Positions 56,261 to 64,000 of a stretch of 64,000 bases of DNA are shown here, piece by piece. Every line of letters starts with the position of its first letter. The stretch's first letter is position 1. Source of the stretch: FEB-7 sp963698265 (GTDB lineage Bacteria > Pseudomonadota > Gammaproteobacteria > Burkholderiales > Usitatibacteraceae). The notes beneath the pieces were generated by a model. The model made no database searches and was not told where the DNA came from. It was given only the letters and a program-made list of their open reading frames with translations. Position numbers and translations under genes: made by a program. Location of the stretch: positions 558,001-622,000 of the forward strand of contig CAVOQC010000004.1 of NCBI GenBank assembly GCA_963698265.1, written 5' to 3'.

Positions 56261-56478
56261 CGCCCCACTTGTGCTCAGCGTGATGTCGGGTCCCTCCGAC
56301 AACCACTGTCGAGATAAAGTCATTAGGGCGTTCCGGCCACGAATCGCGCCCCCGGCAACACGGGGACCGCAGTCAAGGCCATTAGCCCCCTTCATTTCCC
56401 GAGAACGCATCGTTCCGCGTTGCACGAGTCGCGCGCGGCCAGACGTTGCGCCAGCGATTCGCGAGGAAGGAAGTCCAG

Positions 56479-58365
56479 ATGGCTCAATACCAATACAAGT
56501 ACGACAAGTACGACTTCAGCGCGGGCATTCGCCAGTACAAGGCGATCATGGACGGCAAGGACGCCGAGTTCATCCCCGTCACCACCCAGATGGCCGAGTT
56601 CTGCATGGCCTATGGCAAGCACAACGGCCGGCGCTTCTTCAGCGATCCCGAGCTGTTCGTGCGAGGCTGCCTCGACGTGCAGCAGGAGTTCGGCTTCGAC
56701 ATCCCCGACATGGTCTGGGACGTCTACTCGGTGGAGGCCGAGGCGCTCGGCGGCGACATGGCCTGGTTCGATGACCTCTATCCCGCCCTCGACAACACCC
56801 GCGTGCTGATCGCCGACGAGAAGGACCTCGCGAGGATCAAGGCGCCCGATCCCCTCAAGACCGGGCGCATGCCCTGGGTGCTCGAGGCGCTCAGGATCTG
56901 CCAGGAACTGACCGGGTTCGCGCACCACATCCACTACTGCGCGCCTATCAACCTGTGCGCCCAGGTCATGCAGTTCGAGAGGATGGTCGTTGCCATCGAG
57001 GAGCGCCCGAAGTTCGTCCACAAGGTGATGAACTGGCTGGTCGAGGAAGTGCTGGCGCCCTACATCAACACCTACTTCAAGGTGATTCCCGGCTCGAGCG
57101 TGGCAAACGGCAAGGATGCCGTCGGCTCCCTGCCCTTCATCACCGAGAAGATGGTGCATGAATTCTCCGTTCCGTACCTCGACAAGCTGCGCGCGCTCAC
57201 GGGCAACCGGCCGGGGATGCGCTGCGACAACTGGTGGGGCGATGCCTTCGCCGAGAACGCCGAGAAGTACTGGGACATCAAGCTGCACATCACCCCGCAG
57301 TACCTGAAGGTCCAGGACGCCGACTGCTTCCGGGTGGGCACGGAACGCATCCGCCGGTACGCCGACACCAAGGGGTGTGCGCTCAGCTTCGGCGTCGGCA
57401 CGCTGCTGCTTCAGAAGGGATCGCGCGAGGACATCACCCGCCGCGTGCACGAGTACATGGAAGTGGGCAGCCGGGGGCCGCACGGAAAGAAGTTCTTCCT
57501 CTATTTCTGCAGCTTCAGCGCGCAGACGCCGGTGGAGAACGTCCGGGCGGCGATCGAGGCGGTCAAGAGCTTTCGCGCCGGGGAGCGACCCTATGCCGGG
57601 CAGGTGCTGAGCGGCCCGGAAGGCGTGGCCATGGAATCGGCAGGCGGCAAGGGCTTCATGGGGATGGGCTTCGCCGAGGATGCGGAAAAGGACAAGGCAC
57701 GCGAGGCCGCCGCCATCGGCCGCGATCCCCTCATGCAGCAGATCTACGATTCGGTGATGCAGTTCGAGGGCGAGCGGTGCGCGGAGCTGGTGGCCAAGGC
57801 CCTCGAGGCAGGCAACTCGCCCAACACCATTCTCGACGAGGGATTGATCCCGCCGATGGGCGAGGTCGGCGACCTGTTCGCCACGGGCGAATTCTTCGTT
57901 CCGGAAATGCTCATGGCCGCAAGGGCCATGAAGAAGGGCGTGGAAATCCTGCGTCCTATCATCATCGCGACCAAGGCGGAACCCAAGGGCATCGTCGTCA
58001 CGGCCACCGTCTTCGGCGACTTGCATGACATCGGAAAGAACCTGGTGGGCATGATGCTGGAGGGCGCCGGCTTCAAGGTGATCGACCTCGGCGTCAACGT
58101 GAAGGCCGAGATCATCATCGAGACGGCCCGCAAGGTGGGCGCGGATGTCATCGGCCTGTCGGCGTTGCTGACGACCACCATGCCGTTCATGAAGCTGATC
58201 GTCGCGCAGATCAAGAAGGAGGGCCTGACGATCCCGGTGATATGCGGCGGGGCGCCGGTGTCGAGGGAGTTCGCGGCCGAGATCGGCGCCAACGGGTATG
58301 GGGACAATGCGCCCGAGGCCGTCGACCTGGTCAAGCGGCTGATTGCCGAGAAAGTGACGGCCTGA
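56479..58365 (+). CDS. Fused UroD-family methyltransferase - corrinoid protein
   Basis: A 628-aa two-domain protein. Residues about 1-370 are a uroporphyrinogen-decarboxylase-fold methyltransferase domain (the family of MtaA, MtbA, CmuA and OdmB). Candidate metal ligands are in HYCAPINLC (152-160) and RCDNWWGD (248-255). Residues about 415-500 form the helical cap of a methyl-corrinoid protein. Residues 503-628 are the cobalamin Rossmann domain with the cobalt-ligating His516 in GDLHDIGKN. Only a few families, notably chloromethane CmuA, have this fusion, but the substrate half is not clearly CmuA. AGGAAGG precedes the ATG. Predicted role: transfer a methyl group from an unknown donor to cob(I)alamin, for use by the pterin methyltransferase at 63003. 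Confidence 0.85.
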   Translation: MAQYQYKYDKYDFSAGIRQYKAIMDGKDAEFIPVTTQMAEFCMAYGKHNGRRFFSDPELFVRGCLDVQQEFGFDIPDMVWDVYSVEAEALGGDMAWFDDLYPALDNTRVLIADEKDLARIKAPDPLKTGRMPWVLEALRICQELTGFAHHIHYCAPINLCAQVMQFERMVVAIEERPKFVHKVMNWLVEEVLAPYINTYFKVIPGSSVANGKDAVGSLPFITEKMVHEFSVPYLDKLRALTGNRPGMRCDNWWGDAFAENAEKYWDIKLHITPQYLKVQDADCFRVGTERIRRYADTKGCALSFGVGTLLLQKGSREDITRRVHEYMEVGSRGPHGKKFFLYFCSFSAQTPVENVRAAIEAVKSFRAGERPYAGQVLSGPEGVAMESAGGKGFMGMGFAEDAEKDKAREAAAIGRDPLMQQIYDSVMQFEGERCAELVAKALEAGNSPNTILDEGLIPPMGEVGDLFATGEFFVPEMLMAARAMKKGVEILRPIIIATKAEPKGIVVTATVFGDLHDIGKNLVGMMLEGAGFKVIDLGVNVKAEIIIETARKVGADVIGLSALLTTTMPFMKLIVAQIKKEGLTIPVICGGAPVSREFAAEIGANGYGDNAPEAVDLVKRLIAEKVTA

Positions 58366-58451
58366 CGAAAGGCGGAGCAAGTCTTCGAAGGCACGAGCAC
58401 GCGCAGGATCGCCGCCGAACACCGGCGCAACGCAGCATCGGAGGAGGGGAC

Positions 58452-59324
<873 letters not shown>

Positions 59325-59439
59325 GAGCCGCCCGGCAGCCCGCAAAGACGGGAGCCGCAGGGAATCGGGAGTTCGGCAAGAAACGAAGCAGGTCCTGAGT
59401 AGTCGGTACGAAGCGTAAACCACGAGGGAGGAGACGATC

Positions 59440-60378
59440 ATGCTCGCCAGATTGCGTCAGTTTTCGGGGGCCGTCGCGGCCGCGTTCCTGTGCCTGTCGG
59501 CGTTCCCGGCGGCGGCTGCAGGCAAGTACGTTGGCGGCTGGCAAAAGGACTATCCGGTCGTGAAGTACGGGGTCATCCCGGTCGAGACCCAGAGCAATAC
59601 GGTCAAGAGCATGGATGCGTTCATCAGCCTTGCCGAGAAGGAACTCGGCATAAAGATGGAGCTCTACACCGCCAGCGACTATTCGGGGGTGATGAACGCC
59701 CTGATCGCAAAGCAGATCCACCTGTCCTGGCTGAGCGGGTTCTCCTATTGCCAGACTCGCATGGACAGCAACGGCGGCGTCGAGCCGCTGGTCGCGGCGA
59801 TGGAGCCCGATGGCTCGATGGGCTACACGTCGGTCATCGTCGTGAAGGCCGAAAGCCCGTACAAGACCATCGAGGACCTGAAGGGCAAGGTCGTCGCGCG
59901 CACCGATCCGCTGTCGGGGTCCGGCTACCTCATTCCGACCGCGGCATTTCGCGCCATGGGCAAGCCGGTCGACGAGTACTTCAAGAGCCCGCTCGCCGGA
60001 GGGCACCCGCAGGCGGTGCTCGGCGTGCTCAGGGGGACCTACGACGCCGCCTTCACGTGGACCTCGAAGGACGACAACATCGGCAACCTTCGCGCCATGA
60101 TGAACAAGGGCCTGCTCAAGCGCGAGCAGATTCGCGTCATCTGGGTTTCACCCACGCTGCCCTCGCCGCCGGTGGTCATCCGCACGGATCTGCCGAAGGC
60201 GATGCGCGACGACCTCGAGAAGCTGTTCGTGGATCTCAAGGACCACGACATGAAGATCGCCGAGGCGATTGCCCAGGGCCGCACCAAGGGGATGGTTCCG
60301 ATCAAGCACAACGACTACGAGCTGATCTGCCAGGCTGCGGTCGATGAGCGCGAGGCGCGCAAGAAGAAGGCGAAGTAG
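59440..60378 (+). CDS. phnD: Phosphonate-type periplasmic binding protein (PhnD-like)
   Basis: A 312-aa periplasmic protein with signal peptide (about 1-28, cleavage after AAA). The mature protein has the PhnD/PtxB-type fold: KYGVIPVETQSNTVKSM, LSWLSGFSYC, and the oxyanion-binding helix start RTDPLSGSGYLIP. A GGAGGAG site precedes the ATG. The ligand is probably a small oxyanion (phosphonate, phosphite, methyl-phosphate or similar). Being in an operon with methyl-transfer genes suggests a methylated anion; this is inference. Confidence 0.86.
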   Translation: MLARLRQFSGAVAAAFLCLSAFPAAAAGKYVGGWQKDYPVVKYGVIPVETQSNTVKSMDAFISLAEKELGIKMELYTASDYSGVMNALIAKQIHLSWLSGFSYCQTRMDSNGGVEPLVAAMEPDGSMGYTSVIVVKAESPYKTIEDLKGKVVARTDPLSGSGYLIPTAAFRAMGKPVDEYFKSPLAGGHPQAVLGVLRGTYDAAFTWTSKDDNIGNLRAMMNKGLLKREQIRVIWVSPTLPSPPVVIRTDLPKAMRDDLEKLFVDLKDHDMKIAEAIAQGRTKGMVPIKHNDYELICQAAVDEREARKKKAK

Positions 60379-60455
60379 ACGAACTTGGCGAGGCGCAGGC
60401 CCGGCAGGGCGCCGGGCCCGCGCTTCCCTTTCACGCGGCGAAGAGCGAAAACGCG

Positions 60456-61357
60456 ATGGCGATGACCGGAATCCCACCCAGAGCAGGCCCAGGCCCCGGC
60501 GGCGTGGCCGCGCGTTTCGAGGTGGAGTACGCCGAGTACCGGCGCCAGAAGCGAATCTACGCCGCGGTGTTCGGAGCGGCTTTCCTGCTGTGCCTGGTGG
60601 CCTCGGTCGTGTCGACGAAGTTCAACATCGCGATCCTGCTCGACGGCGTACCCCGCGCGACGGAGTTCCTCGCCAGGATGGTGCCGCCGCTTCACCTGGA
60701 TTCGTTCGGAAAGGACTTTTCCGCGTGGTACTGGAACGCCGGGGAGTGGTTCGAAAGCCTGCTCAATACCCTGCTGATGGCATACCTCGCGACCGCGCTC
60801 GGCACGCTCATCGGCGGGGCGATCAGCTTCTTCGCGGCGCGCAACCTGGCGCACAACTTCGCCGTCTACTGGATCGCACGCCGGACGCTCGAGATCGCGC
60901 GCACGGTTCCGGACATCGTCTGGGCGCTGCTCTTCGTGTTCGCGTTCGGAATCGGGCCGGTGGCGGGCATCCTCGCGATAACCATGCATACGCTGGGAGC
61001 GCAGGGAAAGCTTTTCGCGGAGGTGAACGAGAACATCAGCCCGCTGCCGATCGACGGCCTGCGCTCGGCGGGGGGAACTGGTTCCACGAAATGCGCTTCG
61101 GCGTCCTGCCCCAGGTGCTGCCCAACTACCTCTCGTACACGTTCTGGCGCATCGAGCTGAACGTGCGCAGTGCCACGATCGTCGGATTCGTCGGCGCGGG
61201 CGGCATCGGCCATGACCTTTTCACCGCCGTCCAGCTCCTCTACTTCGGCGACGTCGGCGCCATCCTGCTGATCATCGTGGCGACGATCATGGCCATCGAC
61301 ATCGTGAGCGAGAAGATCCGGCACAGCGCCATCGGCAAGGCCAGCTTTTCACAATGA
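60456..61357 (+). pseudogene. phnE: Phosphonate-type permease PhnE (first copy), frameshifted at 61070-61075
   Basis: An inner-membrane permease of about 300 aa for the PhnCD system. The frame from ATG 60456 reads correctly to residue 206 (GLRSAGG), then runs out of frame to a stop at 61160. The true C-terminal part (NWFHEMRFGVLPQVLPNYLS...VRSATIVGFVGAGGIG) continues in the -1 frame to 61357. The break is in a run of six Gs; seven would restore the frame, matching SLGGNWMHRIWFGVLPQVLP in the second PhnE. It may be a homopolymer sequencing error, a true mutation, or a -1 frameshift at GGGGGGA. All residues expected in a PhnE are otherwise present. Confidence 0.8.
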
Positions 61358-62259
61358 GGCCGGGAACCATGAGCTCGCGACTGACCAGCATCACCGAAGC
61401 GGACATCGCCGCAGAACGCGGGCGTAATCCCGGCGCGTTCGCCGCACCCCTACGCGAGCGCATCAACTCCTGGTTGGCGTGGGGAGGAACGACGGGTCTG
61501 GCGGTCTATTGCCTCTACCGTTTCGGCTTTCTCTCCGGTGACTTCCTCCACGGCGTGTCGAAATTCGGCGACACCGTCGTCGGCCAGATGTTTCCACCGA
61601 CGGGCTTCGAGAACACGGGGATATTCCTCAAGGCCATCGGCGAGACCGTGGCAATGGCTTTTTTGGGCACCTTGCTGGGCGCGGTCGTGGCGATGCCCCT
61701 GAGTTTCCTGGCGTCGAAGAACATGACGCGTTCCCGCCCGGTCCAGTTCGGCACGCGCCGCTTCGCCGACCTGCTCCGCTCTTTCGACTACCTGATCTGG
61801 GCGCTCATCTTCGTGCGCGCCGTCGGACTGGGACCGATCGCCGGGATCATGGCGATCGCCATCGTGGAGACGGGAACCTTCGTGAAGCTGTATTCCGAGG
61901 CGATCGAGAACCTCGACCGCAAGCAGATCGACGGCGTGACCTCTCTCGGCGGCAACTGGATGCACAGGATCTGGTTCGGCGTCCTGCCGCAAGTGCTGCC
62001 GATGATGCTTTCGAATACTCTCTACATGTTCGAGCACAACGTGCGCTCGGCGTCGATCCTCGGCATCGTCGGCGCCGGCGGCATCGGCTTCCTGCTCGGC
62101 GATCGCCTGCGTGCCTACGAGCTGCGCGAAGCGTGCCTGATCATCATCTTCGTGGTCCTGACCGTCTACGCGATCGACTACCTGTCGAAGTTCCTGCGCG
62201 AACAGCTGATCGGGGACCACAAGCGCAGGGAACCGATCGATGATGCCGTCCAGGTGTGA
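61354..62259 (+). CDS. phnE: Phosphonate-type permease PhnE (second copy)
   Basis: A 301-aa permease with about six transmembrane helices. The ATPase-coupling EAA-like region is DGVTSLGGNWMHRIWFGVLPQV, followed by FEHNVRSASILGIVGAGGIG. The ATG overlaps the TGA of the preceding permease reading frame by four bases, which argues that the upstream gene is normally translated to its end. A second ATG 15 bases on is possible. Two permeases point to a heterodimeric channel. Confidence 0.9.
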   Translation: MRPGTMSSRLTSITEADIAAERGRNPGAFAAPLRERINSWLAWGGTTGLAVYCLYRFGFLSGDFLHGVSKFGDTVVGQMFPPTGFENTGIFLKAIGETVAMAFLGTLLGAVVAMPLSFLASKNMTRSRPVQFGTRRFADLLRSFDYLIWALIFVRAVGLGPIAGIMAIAIVETGTFVKLYSEAIENLDRKQIDGVTSLGGNWMHRIWFGVLPQVLPMMLSNTLYMFEHNVRSASILGIVGAGGIGFLLGDRLRAYELREACLIIIFVVLTVYAIDYLSKFLREQLIGDHKRREPIDDAVQV

Positions 62260-62938
62260 GTCCGCGAATCGCGTCGCATTCGGGAACAGGATGGAGGAAG
62301 CGGCAAGCTTTTCACCACGCGGAATCGAGGTTTCGCCGGAGCGCGTGCTGCGTATTCTCGGCTACGGCCCGGATGTTCCGGTGAGGACCGAGGTGCGGCG
62401 CACCGCGCAGGCCATGGCGGGGCTTGCGATGACCGCCGCCACGCCCCGCGCCTCCTATCGCCGCCTCCTGATCGACAGCTGCACGCCGGAAGGGCTGGCC
62501 CTTTCCACCGGGACGCGGTTTCGCGGGCCGACGTTCAGCGCCTATCTCGCGGGCTGCGGCGAAGTTGCCGTCTTTGTCCTGTCACTGGGGTCGAGATTCG
62601 ACAGCACCCAGAGGAACCTGGCCGCGGCCGGCAGGACGCTGGAGGCCTACATGCTCGATGTCGCCGGATGGCTCGGGATCGAGGAGGCGACGCGGCTGCT
62701 CAAGGACCACCTGAACGGCGAGGCCGCGCGGGACGGCCTCGTGCTCACGCGCCGGCTGGCGCCGGGTTACACCTCCCGCGTCGACGGGCGCAAGGTGGAA
62801 TGGCCGCTGGAGGACCACGAGGCGCTGTTCTCGCTGTTCGACGAGGCGACGTCTCCCGCCCGGCTACTTGACGGCAGCTGCGCGATGACGCCGAAGATGT
62901 CGCGCAGCGGGCTCTTCGGGTTCCGCCCGGCCCCATGA
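62240..62938 (+). CDS. Stand-alone MetH reactivation-domain-like protein
   Basis: A protein of about 232 aa. The C-terminal half contains RLAPGYTSRVDG, WPLEDHEALFSLF and GSCAMTPKMSRSGLFGF. This has the order and spacing of the S-adenosylmethionine-dependent activation domain of cobalamin-dependent methionine synthase (RxxPGY, hydrophobic helix, SxxMxPxxSxSG). Such domains reductively remethylate cob(II)alamin. The N-terminal part (about 1-100) is specific. The chosen ATG overlaps phnE2 by 20 bases; an ATG at 62291 gives a 215-aa protein and cannot be excluded. Neighbouring a corrinoid methyltransferase supports an activase role. Confidence 0.72.
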   Translation: MMPSRCESANRVAFGNRMEEAASFSPRGIEVSPERVLRILGYGPDVPVRTEVRRTAQAMAGLAMTAATPRASYRRLLIDSCTPEGLALSTGTRFRGPTFSAYLAGCGEVAVFVLSLGSRFDSTQRNLAAAGRTLEAYMLDVAGWLGIEEATRLLKDHLNGEAARDGLVLTRRLAPGYTSRVDGRKVEWPLEDHEALFSLFDEATSPARLLDGSCAMTPKMSRSGLFGFRPAP

Positions 62939-63002
62939 AACCCCGTCCCCGGAACGCGAGTGCCGCGGGGCGCAATCGGCAAATCCCTGGAGAAGACACA
63001 AG

Positions 63003-64000
63003 ATGAGTGAGAGAGTGCTGGAAGTCATCGGCGAGAACTTCAACGCCACGCGCCGCCTGAAGATCACCAATCCGCGCGTGGTGCACGAAGCCGGCAAGGT
63101 CGGCGTAACCTACGCCGGCGCGGACGGCGCCACGCGGCTGATGGACATCACGGACATCTACCCGACCGACCCCGCGAAGCTGCGTGTCTTCCAGATCCCG
63201 CACGTGGCCCATGCGGTGCGCCGCAAGGACCTTGACTACATCGCCTGGCTGATCAACGCGCAGACCGCTGCCGGAGCCAACATCATCGACCTGTGCGTCG
63301 ATGAAATCGCCGTGGATCCGGAGGTGCGCCACCAGACGATGGCCTGGCTGGTCCCGGTGGCGCAGAAGATCACGGACGCGATCATCGCCATCGACTCCTC
63401 GGACCCCGAAACCATCATGACCGGCCTGCGGGCGCACGACGGCAGCCGCAGCCGCCCGGCCATCAACTCGGTCAACCTCGAGGATGGGCGGCAGGACCTG
63501 ATAAAGGAGGCCAAGGCGCGCAACGCCCTGTTGTTCGCCAACGCCAGCGGCCGCGACGGCATGCCCAAGAACGAGCACGAGCGGGTCGAGAACCTCGAGG
63601 AGCTGATGCGACTGATGGACGAGGCAGGCATCGAGATGACCGACCGCTATCTCGATCCCCTGGCGTTTCCGGCGTCCACCGGGGGAGAGTTCGGCTCCCA
63701 CTATCTCGAGGCCGTGCGCGAAATCCGGCGGCGTTATCCCCAGGTGCACATCTTCGGTGGGCACAGCAATGCCTCGTTCGGCCTGCCGCAGCGAAAGGTC
63801 GTGAACAACGCCTTCATCATCCTTTCCGTGCTCGCCGGCTGCGATACCCTGATGATCGACCCGGTGCAGAATCCGGCGAAGGACTACGCGGAATTCAAGC
63901 TGGCCTCCGACCTCATCCTCGGCCGGGACGAGAACGCGATGCGCTACATGATGGCGCTTCGCAATCCCTCGCCTGCCGGAGGGGAAAAGCGGGCATTGCG
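63003..64000 (+). CDS. Methyltetrahydrofolate:corrinoid methyltransferase (3' truncated)
   Basis: The frame is open from ATG 63003 to the window end (332 complete codons). It is a pterin-binding TIM barrel of the MetH/AcsE/CmuB/MtgA family, with GENFNATRRLK, AAGANIIDLCVDE, INSVNLEDGRQD, and the conserved GGHSNASFGLPQRKVVNNAF. It would move the methyl group from the methyl-corrinoid domain at 56479 to tetrahydrofolate (or the reverse). GGAGA precedes the ATG, 64 bases after the activation-like gene. This is the second methyltransferase needed to complete the methyl-transfer route. Confidence 0.9.
   Translation, partial: MSERVLEVIGENFNATRRLKITNPRVVHEAGKVGVTYAGADGATRLMDITDIYPTDPAKLRVFQIPHVAHAVRRKDLDYIAWLINAQTAAGANIIDLCVDEIAVDPEVRHQTMAWLVPVAQKITDAIIAIDSSDPETIMTGLRAHDGSRSRPAINSVNLEDGRQDLIKEAKARNALLFANASGRDGMPKNEHERVENLEELMRLMDEAGIEMTDRYLDPLAFPASTGGEFGSHYLEAVREIRRRYPQVHIFGGHSNASFGLPQRKVVNNAFIILSVLAGCDTLMIDPVQNPAKDYAEFKLASDLILGRDENAMRYMMALRNPSPAGGEKRAL

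Noticed and set aside
56261..56478. Cobalamin riboswitch in the leader of the corrinoid methyltransferase
   Set aside because: The B12-box (GCCACTG) and the other conserved riboswitch blocks are not recognisable in the right order; only loosely similar C-rich stretches occur.

Overview
The window is GC-rich, densely coded chromosomal DNA, with most spacers shorter than 120 bases and no gene-free stretch longer than 300 bases. The order sdhA-sdhB-sdhE-gltA-sucA-sucB-lpd-zapE is typical of Betaproteobacteria. Together with many acyl-CoA enzymes, a complete Liv-type transporter and several cobalamin-dependent enzymes, it suggests an aerobic, organic-acid-using betaproteobacterium. The genus cannot be read from the sequence. 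No tRNA, rRNA, CRISPR array, transposase or integrase was found.

1-11141 (+): TCA-cycle operon (sdhA is cut by the window start), with a small membrane-protein gene between sucB and lpd, then zapE. 11195-14238 (+): acuI-prpE, a possible acrylate/propionate module. 14302-17710: a divergent DUF3617 gene, then an unusual pabB::5-formyl-THF cyclo-ligase fusion that overlaps folD. 17731-21867 (+): acyl-CoA ligase, alpha/beta hydrolase, PYROXD2-like oxidoreductase. 21908-22717 (-): ECHDC3-like crotonase lacking the catalytic glutamates.

22954-28376 (+): three exported proteins. They are a TPR plus outer-membrane beta-barrel protein (Slam/DUF560-like), a FecR-domain protein with a duplicated TbpB-like beta domain, and an ASH-repeat protein. 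The first two look like a translocator-cargo pair. A hairpin terminator follows at 28430.

28559-34842 (+): livG-livF-binding protein-livH-livM plus an acyl-CoA ligase, a likely import-and-activation operon. 34854-38403 (+): a promoter overlapped by a perfect PsrA/FadP-like palindrome, then etfB-etfA-acyl-CoA dehydrogenase.

48332-38432 (-): AraC-type regulator, a small protein, biotin-carboxylase alpha subunit, mmsA, mmsB, enoyl-CoA hydratase, 3-hydroxyisobutyryl-CoA hydrolase, FAH-family protein and a GGDEF protein. This covers valine degradation from methacrylyl-CoA onward.

48447-54481 (+): icmF-acuI2-cobalamin-binding protein-DUF1289/CWC protein-ATP:cob(I)alamin adenosyltransferase. These form a coenzyme-B12-dependent acyl-CoA mutase cluster that carries its own cofactor supply.

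56182-54576 (-): a two-gene unit of a 155-aa helical protein and a DprA/SLOG-like protein, possibly defence related. 56479-64000 (+): the most interesting region. A UroD-family methyltransferase fused to a corrinoid protein is followed by a PhnCDEE-type ABC transporter (one permease has a single-base frameshift), a stand-alone MetH-reactivation-like protein, and a methyl-THF:corrinoid methyltransferase cut by the window end. Read together, these would import an anionic methylated compound, move its methyl group to cobalamin and then to tetrahydrofolate, and reactivate the oxidised corrinoid. The substrate is unknown.
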